Source: Psettodes erumei (Eukaryota; Chordata; Actinopteri; Pleuronectiformes; Psettodidae). Taken from it: a stretch of DNA of 64,000 bases. The position numbers and the translations under genes are program-made. The stretch covers positions 372,001 to 436,000 of the forward strand of contig JAFBJZ010000510.1 in the NCBI GenBank assembly GCA_016785225.1, written 5' to 3'. Position 1 is the first letter of the stretch. Every line of letters starts with the position of its first letter. The notes below the pieces were generated by a model, which was not told the origin of the DNA, did not search any database, and worked only from the letters and a program-made list of their open reading frames with translations. This document shows positions 49,401-59,844 of the stretch, piece by piece.

Positions 49401-51283
49401 ATGTAAAATCACCCGTCGTTCAACCTGCTCAACCTCTCGCGAGTCATTAAAAACATTTTGTAAACCCACAGATCTTTGTATTAGATTCTTGTGGATACTA
49501 GATATTTCTGGATGAATTTTGTGGAAATGTTAATGAAATGACACAAAGTGTCCTAGATATACGTGATCCATGAATCACAAACAGATGCTGAACTAAAGAA
49601 AATGATGTGAAGAAAGAAAAATGAAGGTCCACACAATGAAGCTGCCGTCAATGCAGTTTTAGTGAGACATAAAAAAATAACGTGTCAAGGTACATGCTCT
49701 TCTGAGCATGTATTAATAAATGATACAACACATTTGGGATATTTCCATTAGATGGAATGGTGCAGCCATAAAAACACTGTGTCTTGGGTTTTTAATCTTT
49801 GGACTAAATATTTTATTATGTGTAAACCCCACATCGCTTCAGTGAAGAGCTGGAACAAGCTGGTAATGAATATATATCTCTAATACTGTTAGACAAGGCA
49901 GAATGAAATATTTCCATCCCCAAAACTACCAAAAGGGAAAACTGGGGTTAAAAGGAGTTACAAGCCAGTCATATTTTTACAATCAAACTAAGAGGACCAT
50001 TTAGAATCAGTTATCTACTGAGAAGCTGCAGATATGTTTAACTTTCCCTTGACTGAATCAGCGTTGTTTTGCAGGTGACTTTGTGATCCTCCTGAACGCT
50101 GGCATGAGTATCCCTCAAGCCATATTCTTCAACCTGCTGTCGGCATGTTCGTGTTACGTCGGCCTTGTGTTCGGCATTCTGCTGGGGAGCAACTTTGCCC
50201 CCAACGCAATCTTTGCCATCGCTGGAGGAATGTTCCTTTACATTGCACTGGCAGACATGGTGAGTTAGAATACATTATCTGAGGATACTGGGGAACAAAG
50301 GCAGCATTTAATAAAAATGCCCTGGAATCCAGTGCCAAATGTAAACACCTAAGTTAAATCAGAATTTGTGCAGTGTGGAGGTTGCTATTAGTTATTTCAG
50401 ACATCTATTATTGGCAACTAGTACATGAAAAGACCAACCTATAGCTAGTTGTGCTGCCCTCAAGTGGACACAAAGATCAGTGAATACTGATTTAAAATAT
50501 ATACTTTTATTATTTAAAAAAAACCCCTCATAAATATGCTGGTATAGCTGGTTACTGTAGTTTTTAATTTTAAAAAATCAAGACCTCCTCATCAAGGGTA
50601 ACATTTCTATGGACAGAAAGCACTGTAAGTGAGCAGAGTAAAATTTTACCTTCTCTGATTGGATAATTTGAATAATCTTAGTGGTCTTAATAAATAAAAG
50701 TTTCCTAAAAATGTCTTATGGAGGAAAAAATGTTCTTAAGTTGTTTAGCAATTCAAAAATTTAAAGTTTTATGTTGTAAGCACTTGTAACACCATCTCTT
50801 ACATTTAAGATAGTCTGCTATATACTGCTATATATATGTTGACGAGTCTTATCCTTTTTGTTAAGCCTTATTTTTACTCCCATCTGGCCAATCTCTTTTC
50901 ATTTTACTTGCAAAATCTCACAGTTTTGTTGACATCATCAATCAGGCACTGACAATACTGACATCTTGTTTTTTCTTCCTCATTGCATAGAATCAGTATA
51001 AAACTTGTGGCCACACACCGACCCATTCACACTTCCTCTTCATAAATATATTAATATTTTCCATCGTTGTGTTGCCTGTTGGGCAGTTACGCTAGTGTGC
51101 ATTGTGTGTGAGACATGATCATTCTTTTTCTCACAGTTTCCAGAGATGGAAAGCATAGCCCGGGAACAGCGACGCACTTCCACCAAGATTGTCTTCTTCC
51201 TGATCCAGAACGCAGGGCTGCTGACCGGGTTCACCATTATTCTGCTCATCACCATGTTCGCAGGGGATATCAACCTGGGCTAG
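43465..51283 (+). CDS. slc39a8: ZIP8 divalent metal transporter
   Basis: Eight exons: 43465-43689, 44336-44498, 46650-46819, 46965-47087, 47714-47884, 49179-49386, 50075-50259, 51137-51283. Phase is intact; 463 aa (human 460). The start is the ATG that opens a signal peptide (MFNSGCFVTCVLALIATSRSA). The extracellular N domain has the CPSSQQILSHFGLSN and ICPAVLTQVL segments. The transporter core follows (WGYGFLAVTLINLAALLGLL, YFIGLAIGTLFSNAV), then a His-containing loop (LGHSHF). The TM4 metal site HNFID is at 318-322. The TM5 site reads EEFPHELGD at 347-355, with Glu in place of the usual His, the mark of ZIP8/ZIP14. ZIP8 imports Zn, Mn, Fe and Cd with bicarbonate across plasma and lysosomal membranes. 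Its ending ITMFAGDINLG matches ZIP8 better than ZIP14. Confidence 0.95.
44765..44865 (+). repeat. tRNA-derived SINE remnant in slc39a8 intron 2
   Basis: A Pol III B-box word, GGTTCAAATCC, at 44793-44803 follows a GGCCGAG stretch. It is followed by a CTCCTGTCTGTCTCTTATCT tail of the type seen in percomorph SINEs. The A box is not clear, so this is a decayed copy rather than a tRNA gene. Confidence 0.4.
46912..46929 (+). repeat. (G)18 homopolymer in slc39a8 intron 3
   Basis: Eighteen consecutive G bases lie 35 bases before the exon 4 acceptor (exon starts 46965). Such a run can form a quadruplex in DNA or pre-mRNA. Sequencing error in its length is likely. Confidence 0.85.
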
Positions 51284-53089
51284 AAAAAGGAGAAGACACA
51301 AACTGGAAACTGGAAACTGTTTTGAGCTGCTTTTCATTTCTGCTGACAGCTCACTTGGCTGGGCAGGAAAGTGAATGTAAAGTGAATGTTTTGTACAAAC
51401 AAAACTGAATGTTTAAAGGAAAAATAATGCTAATTTTATCTTTGGCTATCAATCTAGTAATACATTTACTCCATAAAAAGGGAAAATCTTTACAATCATT
51501 TGATGTATGAAATCTAGACAAACTTAGTTTTGAGGAGACAATAAATTATTTTTTCAGTTTTCATATATTGTGAAATATCTTACAGCTGTTGTACCTCAGT
51601 GGTGCTGTATTGTAAACTAACATATGCTGCTTTGGCAGCAAAGTTTGACCTCTGGGTTTTCTGACCTACCTGACCTTTGCTGGCTCTTTAACAAGCTGGA
51701 GTTTTTTGTCTTTATGTTTCACAGTGTATTTTTTGTTGTACACCAACCAGCGGTACACCTTGCCTGTCCTGTCAAACGCTGACCCAAGAGGCTACAACCA
51801 TTCATTCAAAATGTAAAATAATCAGCCATAGGAAATACAAAAGGATTTTTTTTTTTTAAAAAAAAGTTCATCTAATTTATATTCCAGAAAATAGGATGTC
51901 AAGGGAGTCCATATTTTCCAGAAATTATCAGATTTTTCTCTTGTGGTAAACTTAAATGATTCTCTCTAGTTTTAAAATGAAACATGACAAGTTTAAATCA
52001 CATGAACTTTGAGGAACTTTTTACCAAATTCAAATGACATGTCTCTGACTGTATTTTCTCTACACTGGTGTTTGCCATATGAAAAAATGTTTTTTTCTTG
52101 TGACATATTTACAGTACACTGATGGCCTTTGAGTAGCACTGACTGTATGAGTAACCAACATGGTAAATACCAAAGATTAGAATATAGCTAAACACTTCTC
52201 AACAATGAAAACGGACCAATAATAAACAGTATCTGCATTGTTCATTGATTTTGTTTGAATTTCTTCATTTTGTCTCCTTGTATGAAAACCACTTTCTTTT
52301 TTAGAGATTATATTGTAACCACCAAATCTTACTTGGGCCTTCCAAAAAAAAAACGCTGGTAAAATTACAGAAGCTCTTTGAAATGTTATGTAATTTAGTT
52401 TTGTTAATTTAATTTTTTTAAGTATGTATAAAGGTAAAAACATGGTAACAATATGCTGTATTTGTAGCGTATATTTCTTTATATCTTCTGAACTCCTAAC
52501 AAGACAGACTTTCTTTCAGTGTAAGTATATCTTTTGTGAATTACTGGATAATTTAAGTTTTTCTGGCCTTTAAAAATATTTAAATAAAACAAACAAAAAA
52601 CCCTCGAACATAATGGAAACCATTTTTTTCCCAAGGCTCACATGTCAAAACATGCATGCGAATCATTACGTTGAAAAAAAACTCAGTCTTATTGAAACTG
52701 GAGAAAATAATACTATTTATGGTTTATTAATAATCAAACTAGTACTTATCACACATGTAATTTATTCAACGAATATTTATGACATTTAATAATTTAATGT
52801 GAATTAGTTCGCCTACAAGGTTTTTTTTGACAGTTAATCAGCCAATCAACATTAAATAGGAAAAGCTCTAAGTTGCGTTCAAGGCCCACCGTACATCCCA
52901 CAATTACGTTCGTGGTGACTTATCAGCACCCGAGTGGCAAAATCATTTTACCTCTGCCTCTGAGTTCTAACTTTGACTCGGGTGTATCAAGACTCTCTGA
53001 CAGGCACATGACAGAGGCATAGCTTAATAGCAAAAATAGCAGCATTTACAGGCAAAGTAATTCCACATGCTAAACGGACATGATTTTTA
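51284..53089 (+). other. slc39a8 3' UTR and intergenic DNA
   Basis: AT-rich DNA with no coding exon. AATAAA at 51540-51545 is the first poly(A) signal after the slc39a8 stop; later ones (for example near 52580) could extend the UTR. Nothing else is recognisable. Confidence 0.5.
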
Positions 53090-53235
53090 CATTTTCCCAT
53101 TCTGCCGACGTTGAATGCAACGTATCAGAGCTGTCCACGGAAGTCGCACACAAATGGATTGAGATTTTGAGTGTACTGGGAACTTCACTCTTCTCGGCAC
53201 ATTCAGACTCCATTTCAAACGCTGAGATAAGACCG
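53090..53235 (+). promoter_or_regulatory. putative 5' noncoding exon of the nat8-like gene
   Basis: A stretch ending GATAAGACCG at 53235 is followed by a strong donor (GTGAGTCG). The next plausible acceptor is TTGGAAAGCAG ending at 53912, ten bases before the nat8-like start codon. The left border is a guess. TTAGC/GCTAGC words follow at about 53316-53347. Confidence 0.4.
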
Positions 53236-53561
53236 GTGAGTCGTGTTCATTGTGCCTTTTCACTCCGACAGGAATCTCAGAACGATTTTGCAGTAAAATC
53301 AGCAGCTTGGTGATGTTAGCACTGATGCTAGCGACTGTTAGCTAATCAGCGGAATTAAAATCTTGTCTGCGTTCATTTTCTCACAGGAGACATTTCATTT
53401 GTGTTCGGAATATGCGGTTGTTCAGTGTTGGATGATCACTTGACCAAGACTGGTTCTCATGTGACGTCCGCGGAATCTGTCTGTCAGTTTGAGGGTCATT
53501 TTGAACTGTTATTATCTAACTCCAGCCTGCAACAGTGATAAGTCATGGTGCTTTTAACTAT

Positions 53562-53755
53562 AGTGGTGGGAGTAAAGGTACTGCGTTTAAGATTGTACTT
53601 TAAGATAAAAGCAAATGTATATTATCATCAGAGACCACCTTTTAAAAAAAGTAATTATTCTACAACCTTGCCCCTGTATCTGATGGATTACAATGAATAA
53701 CATTATTAGTACAGCTGCATCAACGTGTAAACAGCATCTTACTGTTTTAGCTATT
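53562..53755 (+). repeat. interspersed repeat family B, copy 3
   Basis: It begins AGTGGTGGGAGTAAAGGTAC and contains AAACAGCATCTTACTGTTTT, in the order expected for the family. It lies in the putative intron upstream of the nat8-like coding exon. Confidence 0.55.
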
Positions 53756-53921
53756 TTAATATAGTGGTTACCCCTCCCAGGATACAGTTTAGGGGCCATG
53801 AGATTATTAATCGGTAACCACTCCACTGACCCCTCAATTAAGAGTGCATATACTCTGTTCCAGTTCATTTGTCACATCTTACATTTCATCATCTTGTTTT
53901 ATTGGAAAGCAGAGGTGAACC

Positions 53922-54596
53922 ATGGCCAATATTCAGATCCGGAAATATCGGGATGAAGATGCCGAGGCAGTGAAGGAGATCTTCACCCTGGGGATGAGCG
54001 AGCACGTGCCTTCATCCTTCATGCACCTACTAAAACAGCCAGTGACCCAGATGGTCCTTATGTGCGTGTTCTGCGCTCTCATGACCAGCTCCAAGTCCTT
54101 CCTGCTGCCCATCCTGGCCGTCACGCTGCTCCTGGCCGCTGCCCGGCAGTTTGTGGCCTACATGTTCAACAGATACATCGATGTGTCCTTCAAGAAGGAC
54201 CTCAGAGACATCAGTGAGACCTACCTGAAGCAAAAGGACTCGTGCTTTTGGGTAGCTGAAAGTGATGGTCGGGTGGTCGGCACGGTGGCTTGCCTCCCTT
54301 GTGAGAACGAACCTGCCTGCTTGGAGCTGAAACGCATGTCTGTATCCCGCAGTCACCGCGGGATGGGCATCGCAAAGGCTCTGTGTCGTACAGTTGCTGA
54401 TTTTACTCGTGACAGGGGTTATGCAGCAGTCGTCCTGTACACATCTGTGGTGCAGACAGATGCTCAGAAGTTGTATGAGCACATGGGCTACGATAAGATA
54501 AGAGAGTTTGTTGCTCCTGAGCTTGTTGCCAAAATCATTAACTTCACTCTATTTGAGTATAGACTTGATTTACAGAGAAGCGAGAAAAGGGACTGA
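53922..54596 (+). CDS. NAT8/camello-type membrane N-acetyltransferase
   Basis: One uninterrupted coding exon gives 224 aa, close to human NAT8 (227). The layout is that of the family: a short cytosolic N terminus (IQIRKYRDEDAEAVKEIF), a hydrophobic hairpin at about 43-80, then a GNAT domain. The acetyl-CoA loop reads RGMGIAKAL (146-154, the RxxGxG/A motif), preceded by CFWVAESDGRVVGTVAC and followed by YAAVVLYTSVVQTDAQKLYEHMGY. NAT8 proteins acetylate cysteine conjugates or lysines at the ER; the substrate of this one cannot be told. The start ATG has a good context (AACCATGG). In human, NAT8 genes lie near DCTN1, as here. Because fish carry several camello copies, I give no symbol. AATAAA at 54944-54949 is the likely 3' end. 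Confidence 0.88.
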   Translation: MANIQIRKYRDEDAEAVKEIFTLGMSEHVPSSFMHLLKQPVTQMVLMCVFCALMTSSKSFLLPILAVTLLLAAARQFVAYMFNRYIDVSFKKDLRDISETYLKQKDSCFWVAESDGRVVGTVACLPCENEPACLELKRMSVSRSHRGMGIAKALCRTVADFTRDRGYAAVVLYTSVVQTDAQKLYEHMGYDKIREFVAPELVAKIINFTLFEYRLDLQRSEKRD

Positions 54597-54943
54597 ACCT
54601 GACATTTAGACCTTGCATTTTTCAAGGCGTCTATACCACCCATTTATCAATTTTCTCTTCTAATGCTTTTCCAGCATGCATTGCACTATGGTAACAAACC
54701 ACTCAGGAGGCCAGAAGCTGTGTATTCAATGCGCTTGCAGTATGAGTTTGTTTTCTGCATACAGGACCGAATTCATTGTTTATTATTACATTCTCAGCAA
54801 ACCTTTTTTTTGACAGTCTTGATAATATGTACTATCAGTTTAGGAAGTTGCACTATTATTCTTTGTGGTGCTGTTAAAGGGTTTCTGTTGACTGAACTTC
54901 TTTTAAAGTCCTTTGAATATTTCATTTTGTGAAGGATACTTAG

Positions 54944-54949
54944 AATAAA
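54944..54949 (+). terminator. poly(A) signal of the nat8-like gene
   Basis: AATAAA about 350 bases after the stop codon, the first on this strand. Confidence 0.55.
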
Positions 54950-55149
54950 ATCATATCTCAACTCACTTCTCTAACTGACTACTGACTATATTCAAGGAAA
55001 ACTCCCCAGACTTTACACAAAAGATTCAATTTACAGATATTTAAAGGAACAGCAACATGACAGATCCACAATAAATGCTGTTGTTTTTGTGAGTGTCATT
55101 TTCATTATGAATCTGACGGTTATTTATAGATAGAGAAAGCCCCCACTTT

Positions 55150-55252
55150 TGGAACCTGAACATGTTTAGCATATTTGCTTTGAGATAAACGGCTTCAACG
55201 ATTTTTCTATGACCAAAACACGATTAATTTTCTGTCAATCGAATAATCAACT
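55150..55252 (+). repeat. interspersed repeat family A, 3'-end fragment
   Basis: It holds GGAACCTGAACATGTTTAGC, GATAAACGGCTTCAACGATT and GATTAATTTTCTGTCAATCG, the order of the right-hand third of the family. Confidence 0.55.
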
Positions 55253-55859
55253 TATTGTGGAGGAGGTCTGATGTCACTAATAATTAATTTAATAATTAAT
55301 TAAACATGTACTTCAGGGTGAAGTGGTCAAGGTGTTTTGCTCTGAATTGATGCCATCGATTGTTGTCTCTGTGTGTGCACTATGCAGTACTCTGCAACAG
55401 AACCTAATTTTTCATTTTTAACCACAACCGTGCTGACATTTAAGGCTTTTGGTAAAAACCTGAGGTGCTGCTGTGGGGTTTGTTTTACATACAGGACAGC
55501 AAAGTATGTGTTCCAGCTTGATGCTCAATATCTGAGGTTGTCCTTCCCCCTATTACAGATCTAATGTACATCTCTGATTCATATTTGGCAATTGAATCAG
55601 GAAACATCAAGTTTCAGCTGTCAACTTTCAATTTTATTATCCTCATGGGTACATTTTATAATAAGTGTGAAACACATAAAACACACACTCTGATAAAACC
55701 AGTGTGGATACATGAGTGCCTGAATGAAATTACTTCGATTACCTTCAGATACTAACAGCTGATATTATTGTCTAATCTTTGTTTTTCTGTCTGCATTTCT
55801 TACACGACAGTCCTCATGTCTCGCACGATAATATCTATCTGTATTTCAACGCCTTGAGC

Positions 55860-56083
55860 TTGTTTCTGCTTAGCGGCGAATGCCGTAATATGTCTAATAT
55901 GTCTGCAGCGGGATATTAATGTTAAAGGTGTCACCGTACTCCTCGGTGGCTCCTCGGGCGGGCTGAGTCAGGCAGCAGCTCGGACACCTCAAGACGGATG
56001 TGTCCGGTCGGAACCTCCATAGATGGATGTAGCCTGTCAGGCACGGAGCTGAGCCGTTAGCTGGATTGTTTGGGCACAAGCAG
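55860..56083 (+). promoter_or_regulatory. CpG-rich stretch with a possible 5' noncoding exon
   Basis: GC and CpG rise over about 55860-56083, ending in CACAAGCAG followed by a GTACGA donor. TTAGC and GCTAGC words lie at about 56056 and 56219-56240. It could be a distal alternative first exon of dctn1, the next gene on this strand, or the start of an unseen noncoding transcript. No coding frame is convincing. Confidence 0.3.
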
Positions 56084-56249
56084 GTACGATTTAGTTCTCA
56101 TTTGTCTTTGGCACGACTGGGGATGGACACAAAATACACATACACACCCGTCTTGAAATATATATATGTGTGTGTGCGTGTTTAATTTAATGAATTCGTG
56201 TTTAAATGTGAGAACCGGTGCTAGCGGCTACTGTTGCTAGCAGGTGTCT

Positions 56250-57880
56250 TGGGAGTGTCCCACTGACAGAACCAGACATCAGCCGCAGAAGTGATGGTTT
56301 TAGTAAGGGTGACAGCTGTTAAAAGACGAGATTTACACATGAAACTGCTTATTTTTGAGACAAGAGCATAACGAATATGTAATGAGCTATGAGTGGTGAT
56401 TAAAAACCCCCCAGTGAGGATCCGGATATCTAGTCCTAATTGGGATGATTATTCTCGTTTAAATTAATTAAACTCAAACCGGATTGTTTTCTTTTGTTTT
56501 TATTTTATTTTTTGTTGGATTTCTCATCCAGTTTGCTTAACTCGTCGGGAGAAAATGTCATGTCAGACTGAAGCCACACCCATGCTGTGATTTATTCGGA
56601 CTGCCACCAGAGAGGCAGAAATAACGTGTAGCATCGCTGCTCGTTGTTTAATTAAATGACTGAAATCACATTATTGTGGTCAGTGAGGCAGCGGGACGTG
56701 TTTGGAGCAGGCATCCTTGGCTTTCAACACACTAGATGGCACCAAATTACAGGTTAAACATCTCTCCATGGTACATTGAAAGCTTTTTGACATTTTAAAT
56801 TTATACGAAAAGGATGTTTGTATTTTGTGTTTAATTTATTGCTAATTTGATGCGCATTGGAAAGAGGTACTAGAATGAACTGACTCTGGCTCTGGTTTTC
56901 TGGATGACCTATTTTTTCCTCTCTGCATGGCACAGTGATGAGGCCAGGCCCAAATATCATTTGCATGCATGTGGTGAAAAGGAAGCCCTATAATTAGGTA
57001 ATGTTGGTCCACTATTAGAAGTAGGGCTGCAATTTAAGTAACTTAACCAATCCTGTTTTTCCCTCAACTAATCAATCCTTCATCACAGAAAGATATTGTC
57101 AAAAATAGTGAAAATTCCCATCACAATTTCCTATGTTTTCAAATGTTTTTGCTCCTGTATACAGTTCAACACCTAAAGATATTTACTTTGATTTTTAGTA
57201 ATATTTAACATAGAAAATCAGAAAATTTCAATACAACAACTTCAATACTCTGGAACCATTGACTATTCAGTGGCTGACAGACTTACATAGGTTATTGACC
57301 ATCAAAATAGTTGCTGTCTGTGTTCTGCTGACTAATTGACCAATCTGTAAAATATATTTCAGCACTCAGTGTAAGTCATATATAAGCCTTTCCATTAAAT
57401 ATCAGGTTAATGAAGGTTACATTGATTTGGTAATTTAGGAAAAATAAATCATTCTGTGATTTAGAGGATACAAAATAGTCATAAAACAATAATGTTGTGT
57501 TTGGACATCTTTGTTACAATCATGAGGTTAACACACTAGGTACAATATGCTGTATATACAAGTTGCATAAATACAAGTTATGCATAAATATAAAATAGGT
57601 TTAGATGATCACCCTCTGGGGCTTTAAAATTGATTAAATCAACTTTAGTGACTCTGGCATGTGAACTACAGAAGTCACCTCTAAATAAATGAAACTCGTG
57701 CTGAAACCATTAATCAGTAAGTCAGTCAACTGGAAAACACTTGGTCCCATTTTTCGTTACCAGTAGTCGAAACCATTTATCAGATTAAAAACAGGAGAAT
57801 TTGATCTAGAGTTAGTTTTTGTGACGTAGCTGGGAATAATTTACCATGGCGACATAGTGATTACATCCTGATGACTCCTG
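56250..57880. other. intergenic DNA with a family A repeat
   Basis: AT-rich, with no coding exon. A near full-length family A copy lies at 57023-57347 on the plus strand (GGGCTGCAATTTAAGTAAC, AATTCCCATCACAATTTCC, ACCATCAAAATAGTTGCTGT). Confidence 0.5.
57023..57347 (+). repeat. interspersed repeat family A, near full-length copy
   Basis: Both ends and the middle landmarks of the family are readable: GGGCTGCAAT at the left, ATAGTGAAAATTCCCATCAC in the middle, ATCAAAATAGTTGCTG and GACTAATTGACCAATCTG at the right. Confidence 0.65.
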
Positions 57881-59439
57881 ACACAGCAGTTTGCATTTAG
57901 CCCTTCATTCAGCCGTCCGTGTCAGCACGATCTCCCTCGCACATGCCAAACTTCGTTCACACTTCTCCTATGTCGTCTTGATTCCCGTCAAATTTCCGGA
58001 CATAGCCGTACTCGTATTTACCTTGTGTGGTGACGTCGATGCGTTTCTCCTGGGCCGACGGAGGTGCAGGGTGGTCGTTACGAGTGGCACCTCTGTTTCT
58101 GCAACCTCCCTGTTCACCGGTCTGAACAGGCTCGCAGCTGTTCTGGTGCTGAGCTGGTGACGCCTCTCTCCCCGCCATTGTCCTCACCCTCAGCGAGGAG
58201 GCAGTTCTCCCCTTCATTATCTCCTCGGTGGGAGATAAGGGCTCCCCCTCTTACCTTCCTCCCACAAAACCCCAGCACCTCCTCTTTTGGTTCTGCCTTC
58301 GTCATTTGCATAAAAAGGTGCAAAGATACTGCAGAGGTTTATTCCTTGCCCTAAATATCTCCAGTCGTGCAAAACTCACTCGCGTCTGAAATGTTGGGCT
58401 TTATTTTGTATCCTTGGCTTTGAGTTTCATCTTGGCTCTGAAAGCTCAGTTGCTCCCTGCCTTATAATACAGACATTAGATTTTGTAGTGCTGGTCCAAG
58501 GTTGGTTGCTGAAGCTTTATAAGCAATGCATTATTTGGTGGGGATACACTGTAACTCCCCCATTCCTGAGAGCTCGGTTTCTTTTGTTCTGCTGCTGAAA
58601 TGCGCACTCTGATAACGTCACTCATCGGCCTCTAAGCTGAAAGCTTTCACACAGACACCCCGCAGCCGTTGCTTCCATGGCAAAAAAAAGATGACAACAC
58701 AGAAACGGAGAGAACTGGGAGTTAAAAAGTCCCAGCCATGCAGTTGGCTGATAAAAGAGAGTTAATCCTCGCTGTGTGATGGGCCACGGCATCAGGCTGG
58801 GCTCTAATTCGGTCTGCTGGCTTTTGCTTACCGTGTTCTGCAGTACAGAGCATCACCTAGGCCTTTTGTGCTCCACCGCAATGAAGCAGCATCAGATTGA
58901 GTTGAACTGGTTCACCTGCCCTTGGCTGCAAGAACACAATTTTTAATTTTCTCAGCCAGATGTACCCCCCCCTTAGCGTTTAAACTTTTAGCAGAAGAAA
59001 GAAACCGTGAACTGCCTTTTGAAGAAATTTGACAGTAACTGCAGTGCAGGTAGAGCAGACTTCTACATCCAGCTTCTCTCGAAATATTTCTCTGCTGTGT
59101 CGATGGCCTCAGAGGAGTTGTTTTTGTTGGCTGATTGATCATTCTTGACTGCGAGAATGATTTATAGGATTTTGCACTTCAATGATTTGCCTTATCAGGA
59201 CTTATAGTGCTCTTTGCTCAGCCACAGAGCAGATCCTGAAGAAATCCAAGACAACAACAACTGCATCCTGCCAAATAAGAAAATGCGCGAGGCCTGTCAA
59301 GTTTATTTTGAGGCTGATGCTTTTTGTGACACACATTTGCAGGCTTTAGGACCCAGCAACTCTGTCTGGGCCTAAACCACCCTCCCTCCTGCAGAAGCCA
59401 GGGCAGACACTAGCGCAGTGCTGCCACTCAGCTGATGCA

Positions 59440-59844
59440 CTCAGAGCCGGAGACTGAGCCTGGCCACCCACCCACCCCCCTCCTCGTATTTGCGCTCCTG
59501 TTTTCCTCCGGTCCATTCATCGGAGGGGTGGATCTCGCTGTCCGCCCCTCGGGAACTTCCTGACAGAGGCAGAAGCTGCCGCCGGCCTTCCCCCGTGAGC
59601 AGCAGAGAGGAGGGACGGAGAGTTTTCGGAGCGTTCGGGCTGTTCCCCCGAGGATCAGGAGAGGGATGGTGTGATTCTCTGAAGAGAGAGAGAGAGAGGA
59701 AGAGGGAGACACTCCGGCAGCATCACCAAACCCCTCCGCTTCTCTCCTCGACCCCCGCTCTGTCTGGCTCTCCCCACTAACGCGCACCTTCAGTCAACAC
59801 AGGCAGTTTGAGGGGTGGTGGGGGGAGTTCGGCGACCGGCAAAC
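59440..59844 (+). promoter_or_regulatory. dctn1: GC-rich promoter and 5' UTR of dctn1
   Basis: The 400 bases before the start codon are GC- and CpG-rich, with a C-rich run at about 59469-59481 and an (AG)8 tract at about 59683-59699. No TATA box is seen. The first exon is taken to start in this stretch and to end at the 59878 donor. Confidence 0.5.
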
